DNA of 64,000 nt, from assembly GCA_037179335.1 (NCBI GenBank), contig JAKZHN010000011.1, positions 1,270,428 through 1,334,427 of the forward strand. The letters are read 5' to 3'. This stretch comes from Cyclaneusma minus. Lineage: Eukaryota > Ascomycota > Leotiomycetes > Marthamycetales > Marthamycetaceae. Shown here piece by piece: positions 55,476 to 64,000 of this stretch. Position numbers and translations under genes: made by a program. The notes under the pieces are model-generated. The model was not told the DNA's origin, did not search any database, and saw only the letters and a program-made list of their open reading frames with translations. Within the stretch, counting starts at the first letter, position 1; the number at the start of each line of letters is the position of its first letter.

Positions 55476-57644
55476 TCAGCCAATCAACTTCCCCACATCC
55501 TGCAACGCAATACTCTCCGTCCTCACATGTCCCTTCCTCCCCACCCTCCCCATAACCCTCCCATCCCCACTCCCCCCACTCCAACTCCCAGCACAGCTCT
55601 CATCAGTCGCACTAATCGGCGTCTCACTCGTCCTGCCCGTTCCGCCTCTATTCTGCTTCTCTGTCCCACCGGTCCTAATCCTAATCTCCTTCGGCGTACT
55701 CCCCCCATACTGCCGACTCGGCACTCTCGCTCTTTCCCGCTCCAACCTTTCTCTCTGCCGTCGATTCGGATCCCAAAGCATCATGTCCCAAGCCCGTCTA
55801 TACCATTTTCTCCGACCCCGACTCGCGTCCAGTGCCGGATCTCCCAGACTGAGTCCTACCATGCCACCTCCCGCACCGCCTCCTCCTACAAACATTGGAC
55901 TATCCTTGCTGCCACCGCGATGACTAGCTGGCTGTCTGACCGGCGAATATTCTCCTTCTCCTGCAATGGCTTCCAGCGTCATTCTCTTCGTCTCCGGCGT
56001 GCAAATCACACTAACAACCATCCCAACCAACATAACCAATGCAAAAATCTCCATCAAATGGTTCAGCCACGGGGTGCACTGTATCCCTTCACAGTCTTCC
56101 TTAGCACCCCTATCCATCAGCGGCACACTAATAACCTGTGCCACGATAGCTCCAATCTTCCCCGCTGCCGCACTCAAGCCATGCCCAGTACTCCTATATC
56201 TTGTAGGAAAGCACTCTCCCGGAACGATAAAAGTCGTCGTATTAGGACCGAAGTTGAAGAAAAATTGCGCTACAATGTATAAGCCGAGCAAGCCGCCGGA
56301 CGTTAGGTGTGTGTAGGCAAAGCCGATGGTTGTGAAGACCATGGTGAGTATTAGGAAGCCGAAGATCTGGATCGGGCGTCGCCCGATCGTGTCGATGGTG
56401 GCAACGGACATCCAATAGCCGGGAATGGAGCCGGCGCAGACGAGAATGAGGTTTCCGACGGCGGTGTTGTAGAGGCTGTCGTAAATAGAGGGACCCGATG
56501 AGTAACCTATAGCGTCCAACACAGCAGTATTATTCAAAGACAGCCCGTAAAACGCAAAATCGAGGAGAAACCAGGTGAGGGTGGTACCGAGAATAATGCG
56601 TGCATTGCGCCAGGGGCGGAAATAGGAGAGGAAGTCACGGATGCTTCCTCGTGGGGCGACTAGGCTTTGACCGTTTAGGCGATTCATTTGTTCCCGAAGC
56701 ACAGGGTCTGGATGGCCTTCTGGACGGGCTGAGAGATAGGCTTTGATATCGGCATCGGCCTTTTCGATGTCGTGGGTTACGTCGAAAGTGTAGCGTGGTG
56801 TCTCGGGGATGGTGATGCGGTAGTAGAGAGCGAAAACGGCAGGGACGGCACCGAAGCCGACAATAATTCGCCATGACTGATCTGCTGCTTTGCGGCAAGC
56901 GTCATGACATTCGGCCGAGCTGCTGATATCCTGAAAGCCGTCTTTGAAACCGATTGTGACTATGAGCGCGACTAGAGCGGCGAGGAACTGACCTCCTCCT
57001 TGCATAGAGAAGACTGCTGCCATCATTGCTCCTCGACATCGGGTAGGGGCAAACTCCGAGGTGATAACTGAGGACATCGGATAGTCACCCCCAATTCCAA
57101 TCCCCATGAGGACTCTCCAAAAGATTAACACTCCCGTGATCGTTATCGCGGGACTGGAAGCACTCAAACTCTGTGCTAGCGTCGCCACGATGATAATCGC
57201 CAATTCGACTCCGTACATCCTTCGTCGTCCTATGGCATCAGCCAAAACACCAAACAAAAGTTGTCCAATAACCGCACCCCCAGAAGTAGCCGCTTTGATG
57301 GCATTCGCTACACCCGTGGGCATGACACCGTGTTGATTTTCTCCTTGCCAGTAGGCCAGCCCCAGCATCTGGGTTATCAGGTTGATTGCAAAGATATCAT
57401 AGCTGTCGGTAAAGAAACCAATACCGGCAACCACAACAGCCCGAACGTGATACCAGCCAAAGGGCACTTTGTCGACTTCCGACAGGGCCAGACGTCGCCG
57501 TTGATTCGGGTCTGTTATATGAGAGTAATCATTGTGAAAGTTGTGGAAGGCGGCATTACCGCCCTCCGTCCGGTGGGTGAGGATCAATGGAGAAGCTGGT
57601 TCGAATTGAGACGTGTAGGACTGAGGGACGTAATATGATCGCAT
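55476..57644 (-). CDS. PHO84: PHO84-like inorganic phosphate:H+ symporter (MFS)
   Basis: A single exon of 722 residues with 12 predicted membrane helices in the major facilitator fold. Family marks include GIGFFTDSYDIFAINL in TM1, GQLLFGVLADAIGRRRMYG between TM2 and TM3, GIGIGGDYPMSSVITSEFAP in TM4, and GRRPIQIFGF in the second half. These match the phosphate:H+ symporter group (yeast Pho84, Neurospora pho-5) that imports phosphate at the plasma membrane. A long central hydrophilic loop lies between TM6 and TM7. The last ~165 residues form an unusual Gly/Arg/Ser-rich cytosolic tail; typical members end soon after TM12. The ATG at 57644 gives an ~80-residue N terminus before TM1. Whether it is the high-affinity phosphate transporter or a paralog cannot be decided here. 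Confidence 0.9.
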   Translation of the reverse strand: MRSYYVPQSYTSQFEPASPLILTHRTEGGNAAFHNFHNDYSHITDPNQRRRLALSEVDKVPFGWYHVRAVVVAGIGFFTDSYDIFAINLITQMLGLAYWQGENQHGVMPTGVANAIKAATSGGAVIGQLLFGVLADAIGRRRMYGVELAIIIVATLAQSLSASSPAITITGVLIFWRVLMGIGIGGDYPMSSVITSEFAPTRCRGAMMAAVFSMQGGGQFLAALVALIVTIGFKDGFQDISSSAECHDACRKAADQSWRIIVGFGAVPAVFALYYRITIPETPRYTFDVTHDIEKADADIKAYLSARPEGHPDPVLREQMNRLNGQSLVAPRGSIRDFLSYFRPWRNARIILGTTLTWFLLDFAFYGLSLNNTAVLDAIGYSSGPSIYDSLYNTAVGNLILVCAGSIPGYWMSVATIDTIGRRPIQIFGFLILTMVFTTIGFAYTHLTSGGLLGLYIVAQFFFNFGPNTTTFIVPGECFPTRYRSTGHGLSAAAGKIGAIVAQVISVPLMDRGAKEDCEGIQCTPWLNHLMEIFALVMLVGMVVSVICTPETKRMTLEAIAGEGEYSPVRQPASHRGGSKDSPMFVGGGGAGGGMVGLSLGDPALDASRGRRKWYRRAWDMMLWDPNRRQRERLERERARVPSRQYGGSTPKEIRIRTGGTEKQNRGGTGRTSETPISATDESCAGSWSGGSGDGRVMGRVGRKGHVRTESIALQDVGKLIG

Positions 57645-58653
57645 TTGGAGAGGGCCTTGGGGCCCGTTGAGCTATAGTTTCTATGAATGCGTTGAGTGTT
57701 CCCAAGTTGTGGATTAAGGATAGTATAACGGCATTTGTCCCGGCTGCGGAGCAGCATTTGTGAGATGAGTCGTCGTATGTATATATAAACAGAGATGAGG
57801 CTGGGGCTTACGACGGTAGGTAACCTCAAGGCAGCATACCAGGAGTTCGAGGCTATTTCACGCGGGTAAGCCGGTGGCTGTTGTCTTGTAAGGTCGTCGG
57901 TGCTGCGGGCGCTGAACGGTGGATGCCTTCCAGCCTTGAAGTTGCAGGATGGGTGTATCGTCGAAGTCGTATATTTGCGTCAGATTCGTCTTCCTCTTCT
58001 CCAGGAACTACCACAATCAAGAATATGGAAGCCGGACCGTATTGAAGGTTGCTGCCAGATAGCAGGCGTTGGTGGTGTCGTGGAGCTCGTGACCAGCCGT
58101 CTCTCCTTCTTCTCTCAGCAAGTCTCGGAGCACTCCAGCTCGAGGTAGGGTCTCAGCAATTATGTATGTAGGAAGCAGTAGTGATGCAGTCAGGGGTGTG
58201 ACAGGTGCGTTGTGGGTCATTCTTTGCATTAGGTGGTGGGGGTGAATGTGTAACAGGAACCACTCAGCCTTGGGGATCAGAGACAAGCTGATCTCCTTCT
58301 GACCAGCATGACAATTGATGACAATGATGTACCGAGATTCGGTAGTGACTGACGCTTGGACGGATGCAGTACAGATACAGACACGGAAGCTTGAAGGAGG
58401 GTCGAGCACCTGGGATGATTTAGTGCCTCTTGTTGGATTCTACCCATGCTGGTCCCGCGAGTCTGGAGCTGGGGAATTCAGCAAGTGGGCGGCGTCCGGA
58501 CCCCTACCCTGTCAATCCAGCTCCTCCGAGTCGAGGCTGGCGGGACGTGGAGGGGTCCAGTCTGCGTTTCCTCGAATGGGCTTTGACATGCCAGCCAGGT
58601 GCTCTGATCTCCTCTCTCTCGGTGTCTCAGCACAAGCGGAGCGATGTCGAGAT
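57645..58653. other. Upstream region of the phosphate transporter
   Basis: Holds the transporter promoter and 5' leader. No CACGTG Pho4-type site was noticed. Frames on the plus strand (58315-58779) have no recognisable features. Confidence 0.45.
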
Positions 58654-58905
58654 TCAGTATGTATTGGCGTCGGAGTCTTCAAGTGGTGGCGGCAGCGGAC
58701 GAATAACAGCCACTCGGTTGCTCCACACGTCGACATAGGCCTCGAATTGACTTTTGATCGGCCGGATCTCGCGGGGTGACTCGGGAAGCCGAAGGGCCTT
58801 TTCCCCTGCTCGATACTTCCATTTGTCGTCCTGTTCGCGCCGAAGCGCTTCTGACTTCCAGATCTCCAACTTCGGTGAGTTCGGACTTTGCATTCTGCGA
58901 CGCAT
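58654..58905 (-). CDS. Short hypothetical protein or terminal exon
   Basis: An 83-codon frame from an ATG at 58905 ending TGA at 58654, rich in charged residues (KLEIWKSEALRREQDDKWK) and ending in a Pro-rich RPLPPPLEDS stretch. It looks more coding-like than its antisense frames. The frame continues upstream past the ATG to a GCACAG acceptor-like site near 58936, so this could be the last exon of a split gene. No family recognised. Confidence 0.3.
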   Translation of the reverse strand: MRRRMQSPNSPKLEIWKSEALRREQDDKWKYRAGEKALRLPESPREIRPIKSQFEAYVDVWSNRVAVIRPLPPPLEDSDANTY

Positions 58906-59004
58906 GATGATGTTCGCCAGCTGACTTGTGTGGCACTGTGCTTAGCTAGATTGGGACTAGCGCCCCTCCACACTGAAATCTAAGCAGTCAATACAACGTT
59001 CTTC

Positions 59005-59240
59005 TATTCTAAGATATAGGAAGGCATTACTTTATTGAACTTTCCTACGTTAATCAGTTCCCCTAGGCGGACCTGAAACATGTTGTGAGTATGCGGGGTG
59101 TGGCGGCTCCTCGGTGAGTGCCGGTCTCGCCGCGACTATTGCCTGCTATGACCTGGCATAAGAGCTCGTTGGAGGAGGCTGAATTATACTGACTAACGTA
59201 GGAAAGTTCAATAAAGTATGCCTTCCTATATCGTAGAATA
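59005..59240. mobile_element. MITE with ~52-bp terminal inverted repeats
   Basis: Left arm 59005-59057 and right arm 59189-59240 are inverted copies that match over nearly their whole length. They share TATTCTA, GATATAGGAAGGCAT, ACTTTATTGAACTTTCC and TACGTTA, with one single-base gap and about two substitutions. The ~130-bp core has no coding frame. TA at both outer edges may be the target-site duplication. The element is unrelated in sequence to the other two MITEs. Confidence 0.78.
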
Positions 59241-59468
59241 TAGGGCATAGGAATTGCCGGTTGTAAAAGGGCTCCATTCTGCTGCTGCATGTAGAAGTCC
59301 TTACCTACAATCAAACTATTCTTGCTTGTATTATCCTACCACACAGTGTCTTCCACATTACAACACACACTTCACATTACCTCATCAAAACAATTTCACT
59401 CGAACTACCTCATTTCAAAAACTCCCCATACGACAAGCCTCCAGACCAACGTCCCGTTATCTCCAAAA
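59241..59468 (+). promoter_or_regulatory. Promoter and 5' leader of the Cys-rich secreted protein gene
   Basis: A 228-bp stretch from the MITE edge to the ATG. It is AC-rich with CAACACACACTTCAC-type tracts typical of fungal 5' leaders. No clear TATA box. The near-adjacent MITE forms the distal promoter. Confidence 0.4.
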
Positions 59469-59780
59469 ATGCAGTTCCAATTCCTTACCGCTCTCCTTCT
59501 CGGCGCCGTCGCCATAGTCAACGCCGATAATGATTGCAGTGGTACCAACGGGGACTGCAGGTCCGGGGATTGCAATGGAAAAATTGTTCCAGGAATGGGG
59601 AAATATCCAGTGTGTACAAATGGGGTGGAGAAAAACTGCCCATGCGGCTACAGTTGTGGCCCGTCTAGTAGTACTAAGAACTGTGATCAAGGCGGGTGCG
59701 CTGGTGTATTTGTTGATATCGATCCTTATCCTGGTTACCGATGCACAAAGAATTTCTTTGGGTGTACCTGTTATGTTTAG
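59469..59780 (+). CDS. Small secreted cysteine-rich protein
   Basis: An intronless 103-residue protein with a clear signal peptide (MQFQFLTALLLGAVAIVNA, cleavage near residue 19-20). The ~84-residue mature part holds 12 cysteines, an even number suited to six disulfides, with Gly/Asn-rich loops and a final FFGCTCYV. No known effector, hydrophobin (no CC doublets), defensin or CFEM signature is matched. Small, secreted, Cys-rich and isolated next to a mobile element is the usual profile of candidate effectors or antimicrobial proteins in plant-associated fungi. Role not established. The ATG at 59469 is the only start giving the signal peptide. Confidence 0.82.
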   Translation: MQFQFLTALLLGAVAIVNADNDCSGTNGDCRSGDCNGKIVPGMGKYPVCTNGVEKNCPCGYSCGPSSSTKNCDQGGCAGVFVDIDPYPGYRCTKNFFGCTCYV

Positions 59781-60745
59781 ATTAGTGGGAAATGGGAATG
59801 CGAATGCTCTGTTGTGGCCTTTTTGGTTGAGCGAGGGGCTGCTAGAGGTGGTGGGTGGTGGGAAGCTACAGGGTCCCCGAGCTTATTTGTATCGAGCTTC
59901 CTGTACTGGCTCTTCCAGCCTTCTATGTCAATAAAGCAGTCCAAACCGTTGTTGCTTATATCATCCTACCAGTGCCTCCGTATTACAAGCTGGAATCTCC
60001 ATTCTCCCAATACGCCAACATGCCCAACGCCTTCTGGAGACACCAGAGGCTCGCCTCAGAAACTCGAATCTCGACTGCTAACTGGAAGCTTGGAATCTGC
60101 CGCGTATACTCGAAAGATATCGATCGCATCGAAATCATAAATGCCACACATGCAACCGAGCGTGCAGGAAATGACCGCACGTCACTCGGCTTTGGTCCTC
60201 GAAGTTGAACTTCTCCCCGACTCCTGATTCAAAACTCCATGCGAAGCCCCTCCACCGTCATATACGTCGGTCCCCACTCCCCACGGAGATCAGTTAGATT
60301 GGTCCCCATAGCTGGATATCCTTTGCCAGCTCAATGAATGTCATTTTGACAGCGACGTCTTCCATTGCTCATGCTCAGAATGCGTGGCTGACGACGACTG
60401 TCAATATGATGCGTCAGTACTCCAGAAAGCCCATAAATGAGGTCACGGACTCGCGATCAGAGGACCACGATGCCACGATGCATAATTCTTTCTCACACCC
60501 AAATAGCCCGATAACGACTGCGGTATCTGGTGGTCAGACGGCATCGGCGATCTCTCTCCGACTCTCGTCGCCATGCGTGAAAGGACATTCACATCGTCCG
60601 AGATCAGATAAAAGCCACAGCCTATGCGTCGACCACGCTTCGAAGATCTCTGCGAGATAGGTTCAGTGCTGCCGAGCTATATCCAAGTTGATAAGAGGTC
60701 AAAACGTTCGACTTCCTGCTTGCACTCGTCGTTCTCGAAGCTTGA
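59781..60745. other. Spacer after the secreted protein gene
   Basis: Probable 3' UTR, then no supported gene. Frames at 59855-60208 and 60334-60660 (+) show no domain. A short stretch near 59945-59990 resembles the secreted-protein 5' leader near 59322 (TTGCTT.TAT.ATCCTACCA), a possible local duplication. Confidence 0.4.
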
Positions 60746-61639
60746 GACCTGATAGGGAAGGTCGATAAGGCAAAGTGCCCTCGTTTCAGCCTCCTGCTCG
60801 AAAGGGCAGCACCAGCTGATGTAGAAGCGTGGGAAGAGCATCTGGAGTTAATTGACCACCATGTTGGAAACACATGGACGGAGCATGTCGGGGCCTTACC
60901 TTGCACTGCAGTTCCGACGAGTGGATTTCCACAGTACCTAATTACACGTGGAGAACCCCAGGAACACCAAGGCAGACATGAAGCAATTGCCAATCTCCAA
61001 GACGGGTCTGATAGACGTTCTCAGAGACATCGTTATTTCCAGATTGAAAATGGATATCCTTTCTCCTAGCTTCGAAGCCGAGCCAAGTAGCCGGTACAAA
61101 CCACGAGTTTGCGTCGATTTTTATGATGCTTTTTTCCCTGGTGAGATCATCGGTAGACGGTATCCTTGACGGTTGACCCCGAGGGAATCTCAAACACATC
61201 TCAGGGTTCCGAAGAGAGCTCCCACTTGGTGTCGAGTATCGACGAGTCTCATATCCGTTCCAGCCGGCGAACAGACATTGGAGGAATTGCGGCAGATGCG
61301 GAAGCCTTGCCATGACTGGAGAGCCTTGTGTTGGAAGCGGAAAATAAACCGCATATTGAGGCAAAGTCTCCGGTATGAAGAATCATCCCGAACGTCCACA
61401 TAGGTGTGATCACCAAGCAGCAGCTCGCATCCAGTTTTGGTCCTGAGGGAAGGTCGCCGAATTTCAGCTCGGGACCACATGGCATCTTCGTCGAAAGCGC
61501 CCTTCCAAATCCAACGGTCCAGCAAGCACTGTCAGCGATCGAAGAGAAAACACACAAACCCGTAGAAGCCTCGATCATCGATGATGCCGCCGTTCTTTCC
61601 AATCCACGCCCCAAATTCCGACGTCGCATATCAGAATGA
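60746..61639 (+). pseudogene. Decayed protein-coding gene of unknown family
   Basis: Coding-like plus-strand sequence runs through shifting frames. One frame from 60746 includes LLLERAAPADVEAWEEHLEL. A second lies near 60960-61140 (ISKTGLIDVLRDIVISRLK ... RVCVDFYDAFFPG). A third, from about 61160 to the TGA at 61637-61639, is interrupted by TGA codons near 61312 and 61377 but otherwise reads smoothly (GSEESSHLVSSIDESHIRSS, VITKQQLASSFGPEGRSP, VQQALSAIEEKTHKPVEAS). TGG-to-TGA changes would explain both stops and could reflect RIP. A 64-bp GTGAGA..CAG intron (61141-61204) is possible but does not remove the stops. No family recognised; a partly mis-spliced live gene is less likely. Confidence 0.4.
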
Positions 61640-62362
61640 AGTCACACCAGCAATGCCCCCGCCGTCCCCAAGGGTCCCCAACGGCCCAACCGCCGCATCG
61701 GTACAGCGATCGTCCACAATACCCACCAGTCTCCCGCTCTTCCTGGCGCACGTTGCTGAACGTTGAAATGCCGTTGGCCAGGTTTTTTGGTCGATGTTTG
61801 GGGTTTCGCGAAGGGCAGATCAATGTGCTGTGCCGCACGGCTGGTGCTACTGTGGGTCGCTCGGTGTTCTGAGCACCCCTAGGGCATTGATTGTTGTCCG
61901 GGGGTGGGGCCGCTGGGCTGAAGACTTTGACGAGTTGTGACTTGTGACTGTCACTCGATAGATGGCGACTCGAAAAGCGGAGGGAAAAGCTGGATGCGCG
62001 AACGTTGTGGCTTTGGTTCTGGATCGTCGATTGTCGAACGTTGTGGAGAGGATTGAGCTTCTGCGGAGAGTGTTTGGACTGTTTGCACCTTGCGGTGGCT
62101 GACATGAGGTGAGCTGGACTCTCACACGCACGTGACTCGGGGTCTCCACGAGCGCTTCATGGAGGCATTGAGGTGGAGCATCAGCCAAACGACTTATTCC
62201 TCTTTTTCTGACTGAGTACACAAAAGACGAGGTTCCACGCTGTCCAGCACGACTTATGAGCTCCAGGCTCGCGGCTTGCTGTTCTCTCCACTCCTTCTCT
62301 ATCATGCCGTTGCTGTTTCCTTCTCTACCTCCCTCATGTCCATCTCGGTCACTCCCATCCTT
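61640..62362. other. Spacer between pseudogene and kinase
   Basis: A minus-strand frame from an ATG at 62105 (176 codons, to 61575) overlaps the decayed gene and has no recognisable domain. Nothing else supported. Confidence 0.4.
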
Positions 62363-63270
62363 TTATTGTCTACCTTCGCTTTTCAATCCATCCCTGCATC
62401 GCATCTCTCTGGTCTGCTTGTATCTGTTCAACCTCTCTCCCTCCTGCATCAAAGCCTCCAATCCCATCAGATCTTTCACCACCTCATCAGCAGATTCGTA
62501 TTTCCCTCCCCAGCACTTATGCACCACATCTCCGCCCATCTCCGCGTCCAGAGAAGGAAAGAGGCTCCCCGAAGCCCAGAACTCCTCAATCTTGTCTTCG
62601 TATTGCTTGAAACGTGTTCTCCCTCTTGAATATGGAAGCTGGTCATCATCTCATAGATTGCAGTTCCAAGAGCGAAGATGTCGGTTTTGAAACTTGCGGA
62701 AGAGGTGTCGCTTCGCGGCATGAAGGAATCTGCATTCTCGACGGAATGTCCCTTTGCGATTTCTTCGCCATTGGGACCTAGAAGCCGGCCTTGGAAGTCA
62801 CACAGCTTGACGTGAAGCTCGTTGTCCAAGAGGATGTTCCGGGCGTGGATATCGCAGATGACCACGTTGCATCGGTGGGCGTGAGCGACTCCTTCGGCGG
62901 TCTCTCGAGCGATTCGCAACTTCACCTGTTTCGAGAATTCGTCCCTCGTGTCGTAGAGGATCCTCTGCAGTGAGCGCTTGGGCACAAGCTCGAGAAGTAT
63001 GCCGTCCTTATGGTCGCCTTTGTACTCCACGATGCGAGGGTGCTTGCCTAGGCGCTTGAGCATCTGGGCTTCTGTGCGAACGGCAGCTGTGTCTCCTTCG
63101 TCGCGCGGATACTTCAGAACTGTTGTTTCGTCGACTCCACCTATCCAGTGACTGCTGCCGGAATCAACAACCCACTTCACACCTTCGGGCTGCCAGGGAA
63201 AGCAAACTTCGGCGTCTTCCGGCAACCCTTCCCGGGCCTTTGCCATTTCTTCGGGAGTAAAAAATCCCAT
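62363..63270 (-). pseudogene. Atypical protein kinase gene with a one-base frameshift
   Basis: From ATG 63270 the frame encodes a kinase: TVLKYP (VAIK-like lysine), EAQMLKRLGKHPRIVEYKG (C-helix region), VICDIHARNILLD (catalytic loop, Cys in place of the HRD Arg, Asp and Asn kept), KLCDFQG (DFG as DFQ), and FALGTAIYEMMT. At about 62640 the kinase sequence leaves this frame. The C-lobe continues one frame over (FKQYEDKIEEFW, GGDVVHKCWGGKYESADEVV) to a TAA at 62365-62363. Staying in the first frame gives an unrelated tail ending at 62476. The shift is too abrupt for an intron, so a 1-nt deletion or a sequencing error is indicated. The DFQG/atypical-HRD pattern resembles an expanded group of small fungal Ser/Thr-kinase-like proteins. 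Confidence 0.78.
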
Positions 63271-63926
63271 TTCGTATCTCGCACAATGTATTGCGATTGA
63301 TAGTTCAGCAGCAACGTACAAAATGTAAGTAGGTTCAGGAACAGACTGAGAAATAGCACTCAGAATCAGATATGAAAATGAAGATAGGGGCCAAGTGTTT
63401 CCAACGTGCATATTGAGAAGCTCCAATCCCTGCCGTGACATCGAACTAGGCGATAATTCGTTAGTACGGTAGTACAAGAGACTTGACAAATGAGGGGGAG
63501 GGCAGCCTCATCCGGGCTCTCCGCGATCGTGATAAAAATCTAGATATCAAGTCGAACATTAGGAGATTTTTCCAATTCATTCCCAGGCTCTCAGCAGAAC
63601 TCCGACTGCCAAAAATCTTGATACAGAAAATTCTTCGCTCCATATGCGCTCCCGGAGGCCTTTCTTGTTCGCTGCATGAGGCCAGGTGACGTAATCGGCG
63701 GTTGCCTGGATTGCTGTTTGTAGGCTCTCTCCACATGTACTCGCACTTGCTAGCAATCTCAAAGCTTCTTCACTTGTCCAGTTGACAGTTCCCCTCTTCT
63801 TGTGTCTGCAAAAGTACTGTAGTACAACCGCAACTGACTCTGAGATCAGGAATATCGCCAGGGACAGCGAACTCTGTGATCCACCATCTCATCAGACCCC
63901 TCTACCGCATAAATTACCACTTCAAA
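63271..63926. other. Upstream region of the kinase and left flank of the last gene
   Basis: A plus-strand frame at 63483-63689 has helix-like, charged content (DIKSNIRRFFQFIPRLSAEL) but no family. No repeat seen. Confidence 0.35.
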
Positions 63927-64000
63927 ATGGCGACGAGCACACTGAAAGTGGATGACTTCCCACCAAGATCAGAGCGCAAGACAGTGCTCCCCTTGGGTAG
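63927..64000 (+). CDS. Possible first exon of a gene cut by the window end
   Basis: An ATG in an AAAATGG context opens a short frame (MATSTLKVDDFPPRSERK...) that meets GGGTAG at the very edge, where a GT donor could begin. Too short to identify. Confidence 0.25.
   Translation, partial: MATSTLKVDDFPPRSERKTVLPLG

Noticed and set aside
55404..56282. 292-codon plus-strand open frame over the phosphate transporter
   Set aside because: Antisense shadow of the transporter tail; Pro/Ser/Thr-rich composition only reflects the complementary Gly/Arg-rich coding strand.
63271..63489. N-terminal extension of the kinase
   Set aside because: Open frame upstream of ATG 63270 is hydrophobic and unlike a kinase N-lobe; more likely 5' leader.

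Overview
The window looks like nuclear DNA of a filamentous ascomycete (Pezizomycotina, probably a Dothideomycete). Genes are split by short introns, mostly 48-80 bp and nearly always GT..AG with a CTAAC/CTAAT-like branch site. The protein families are fungal: a fungal rhodopsin-like membrane protein, a PRM10-type ThrE transporter, TVP38, a PHO84-like phosphate symporter, a CCCH/SMR protein and an HDEL-tailed PDI. The class-level guess is inference. Exon limits were worked out by hand from reading frame, splice signals and protein continuity. No tRNA, rRNA or CRISPR array was seen.

Layout. 0-13.5 kb is ordinary gene-dense sequence: VPS71/SWC6 (-), a rhodopsin-like 7-TM protein (+), a small mitochondrial membrane protein (-), PDI (-) and a 1244-residue disordered protein (+). 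13.5-18 kb is a gene-free block of degenerate repeats, followed by a 966-residue RING-H2 protein (18.0-21.1 kb, +) and a PRM10-like transporter (23.6-26.6 kb, -). 26.6-39 kb is gene-poor. From about 30.6 kb it holds long degenerate tandem arrays whose units carry a TATA box with an E-box-like CACGTG/CATGTG beside it. TVP38 (-) and a CCCH/SMR protein (+) form a head-to-head pair at 39.0-43.7 kb. A further array of TATA units, facing the other way, fills 44.1-47.3 kb. A divergent pair of paralogous BTB/POZ-like genes follows (48.2-52.6 kb), then an uncertain gene, a PHO84-like transporter (55.5-57.6 kb, -), a 12-cysteine secreted protein (59.5 kb, +), a decayed gene (60.7-61.6 kb) and a frameshifted protein kinase (62.4-63.3 kb, -).

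Main points of interest. (1) The arrays of TATA/E-box units (about 14.9-17.2, 30.6-33.7, 34.7-38.7 and 44.1-47.3 kb) look like repeated promoter-bearing, non-coding units; nothing in the sequence explains them. (2) The PDI gene places two successive 8-nt micro-exons exactly over the first thioredoxin active site. (3) Two TA-flanked Tc1/mariner-like MITEs share an internal 19-20 bp repeat, and one has inserted into an array unit. (4) A different MITE sits just upstream of the cysteine-rich secreted protein gene. (5) There are several decaying genes, including the kinase with a single frameshift.
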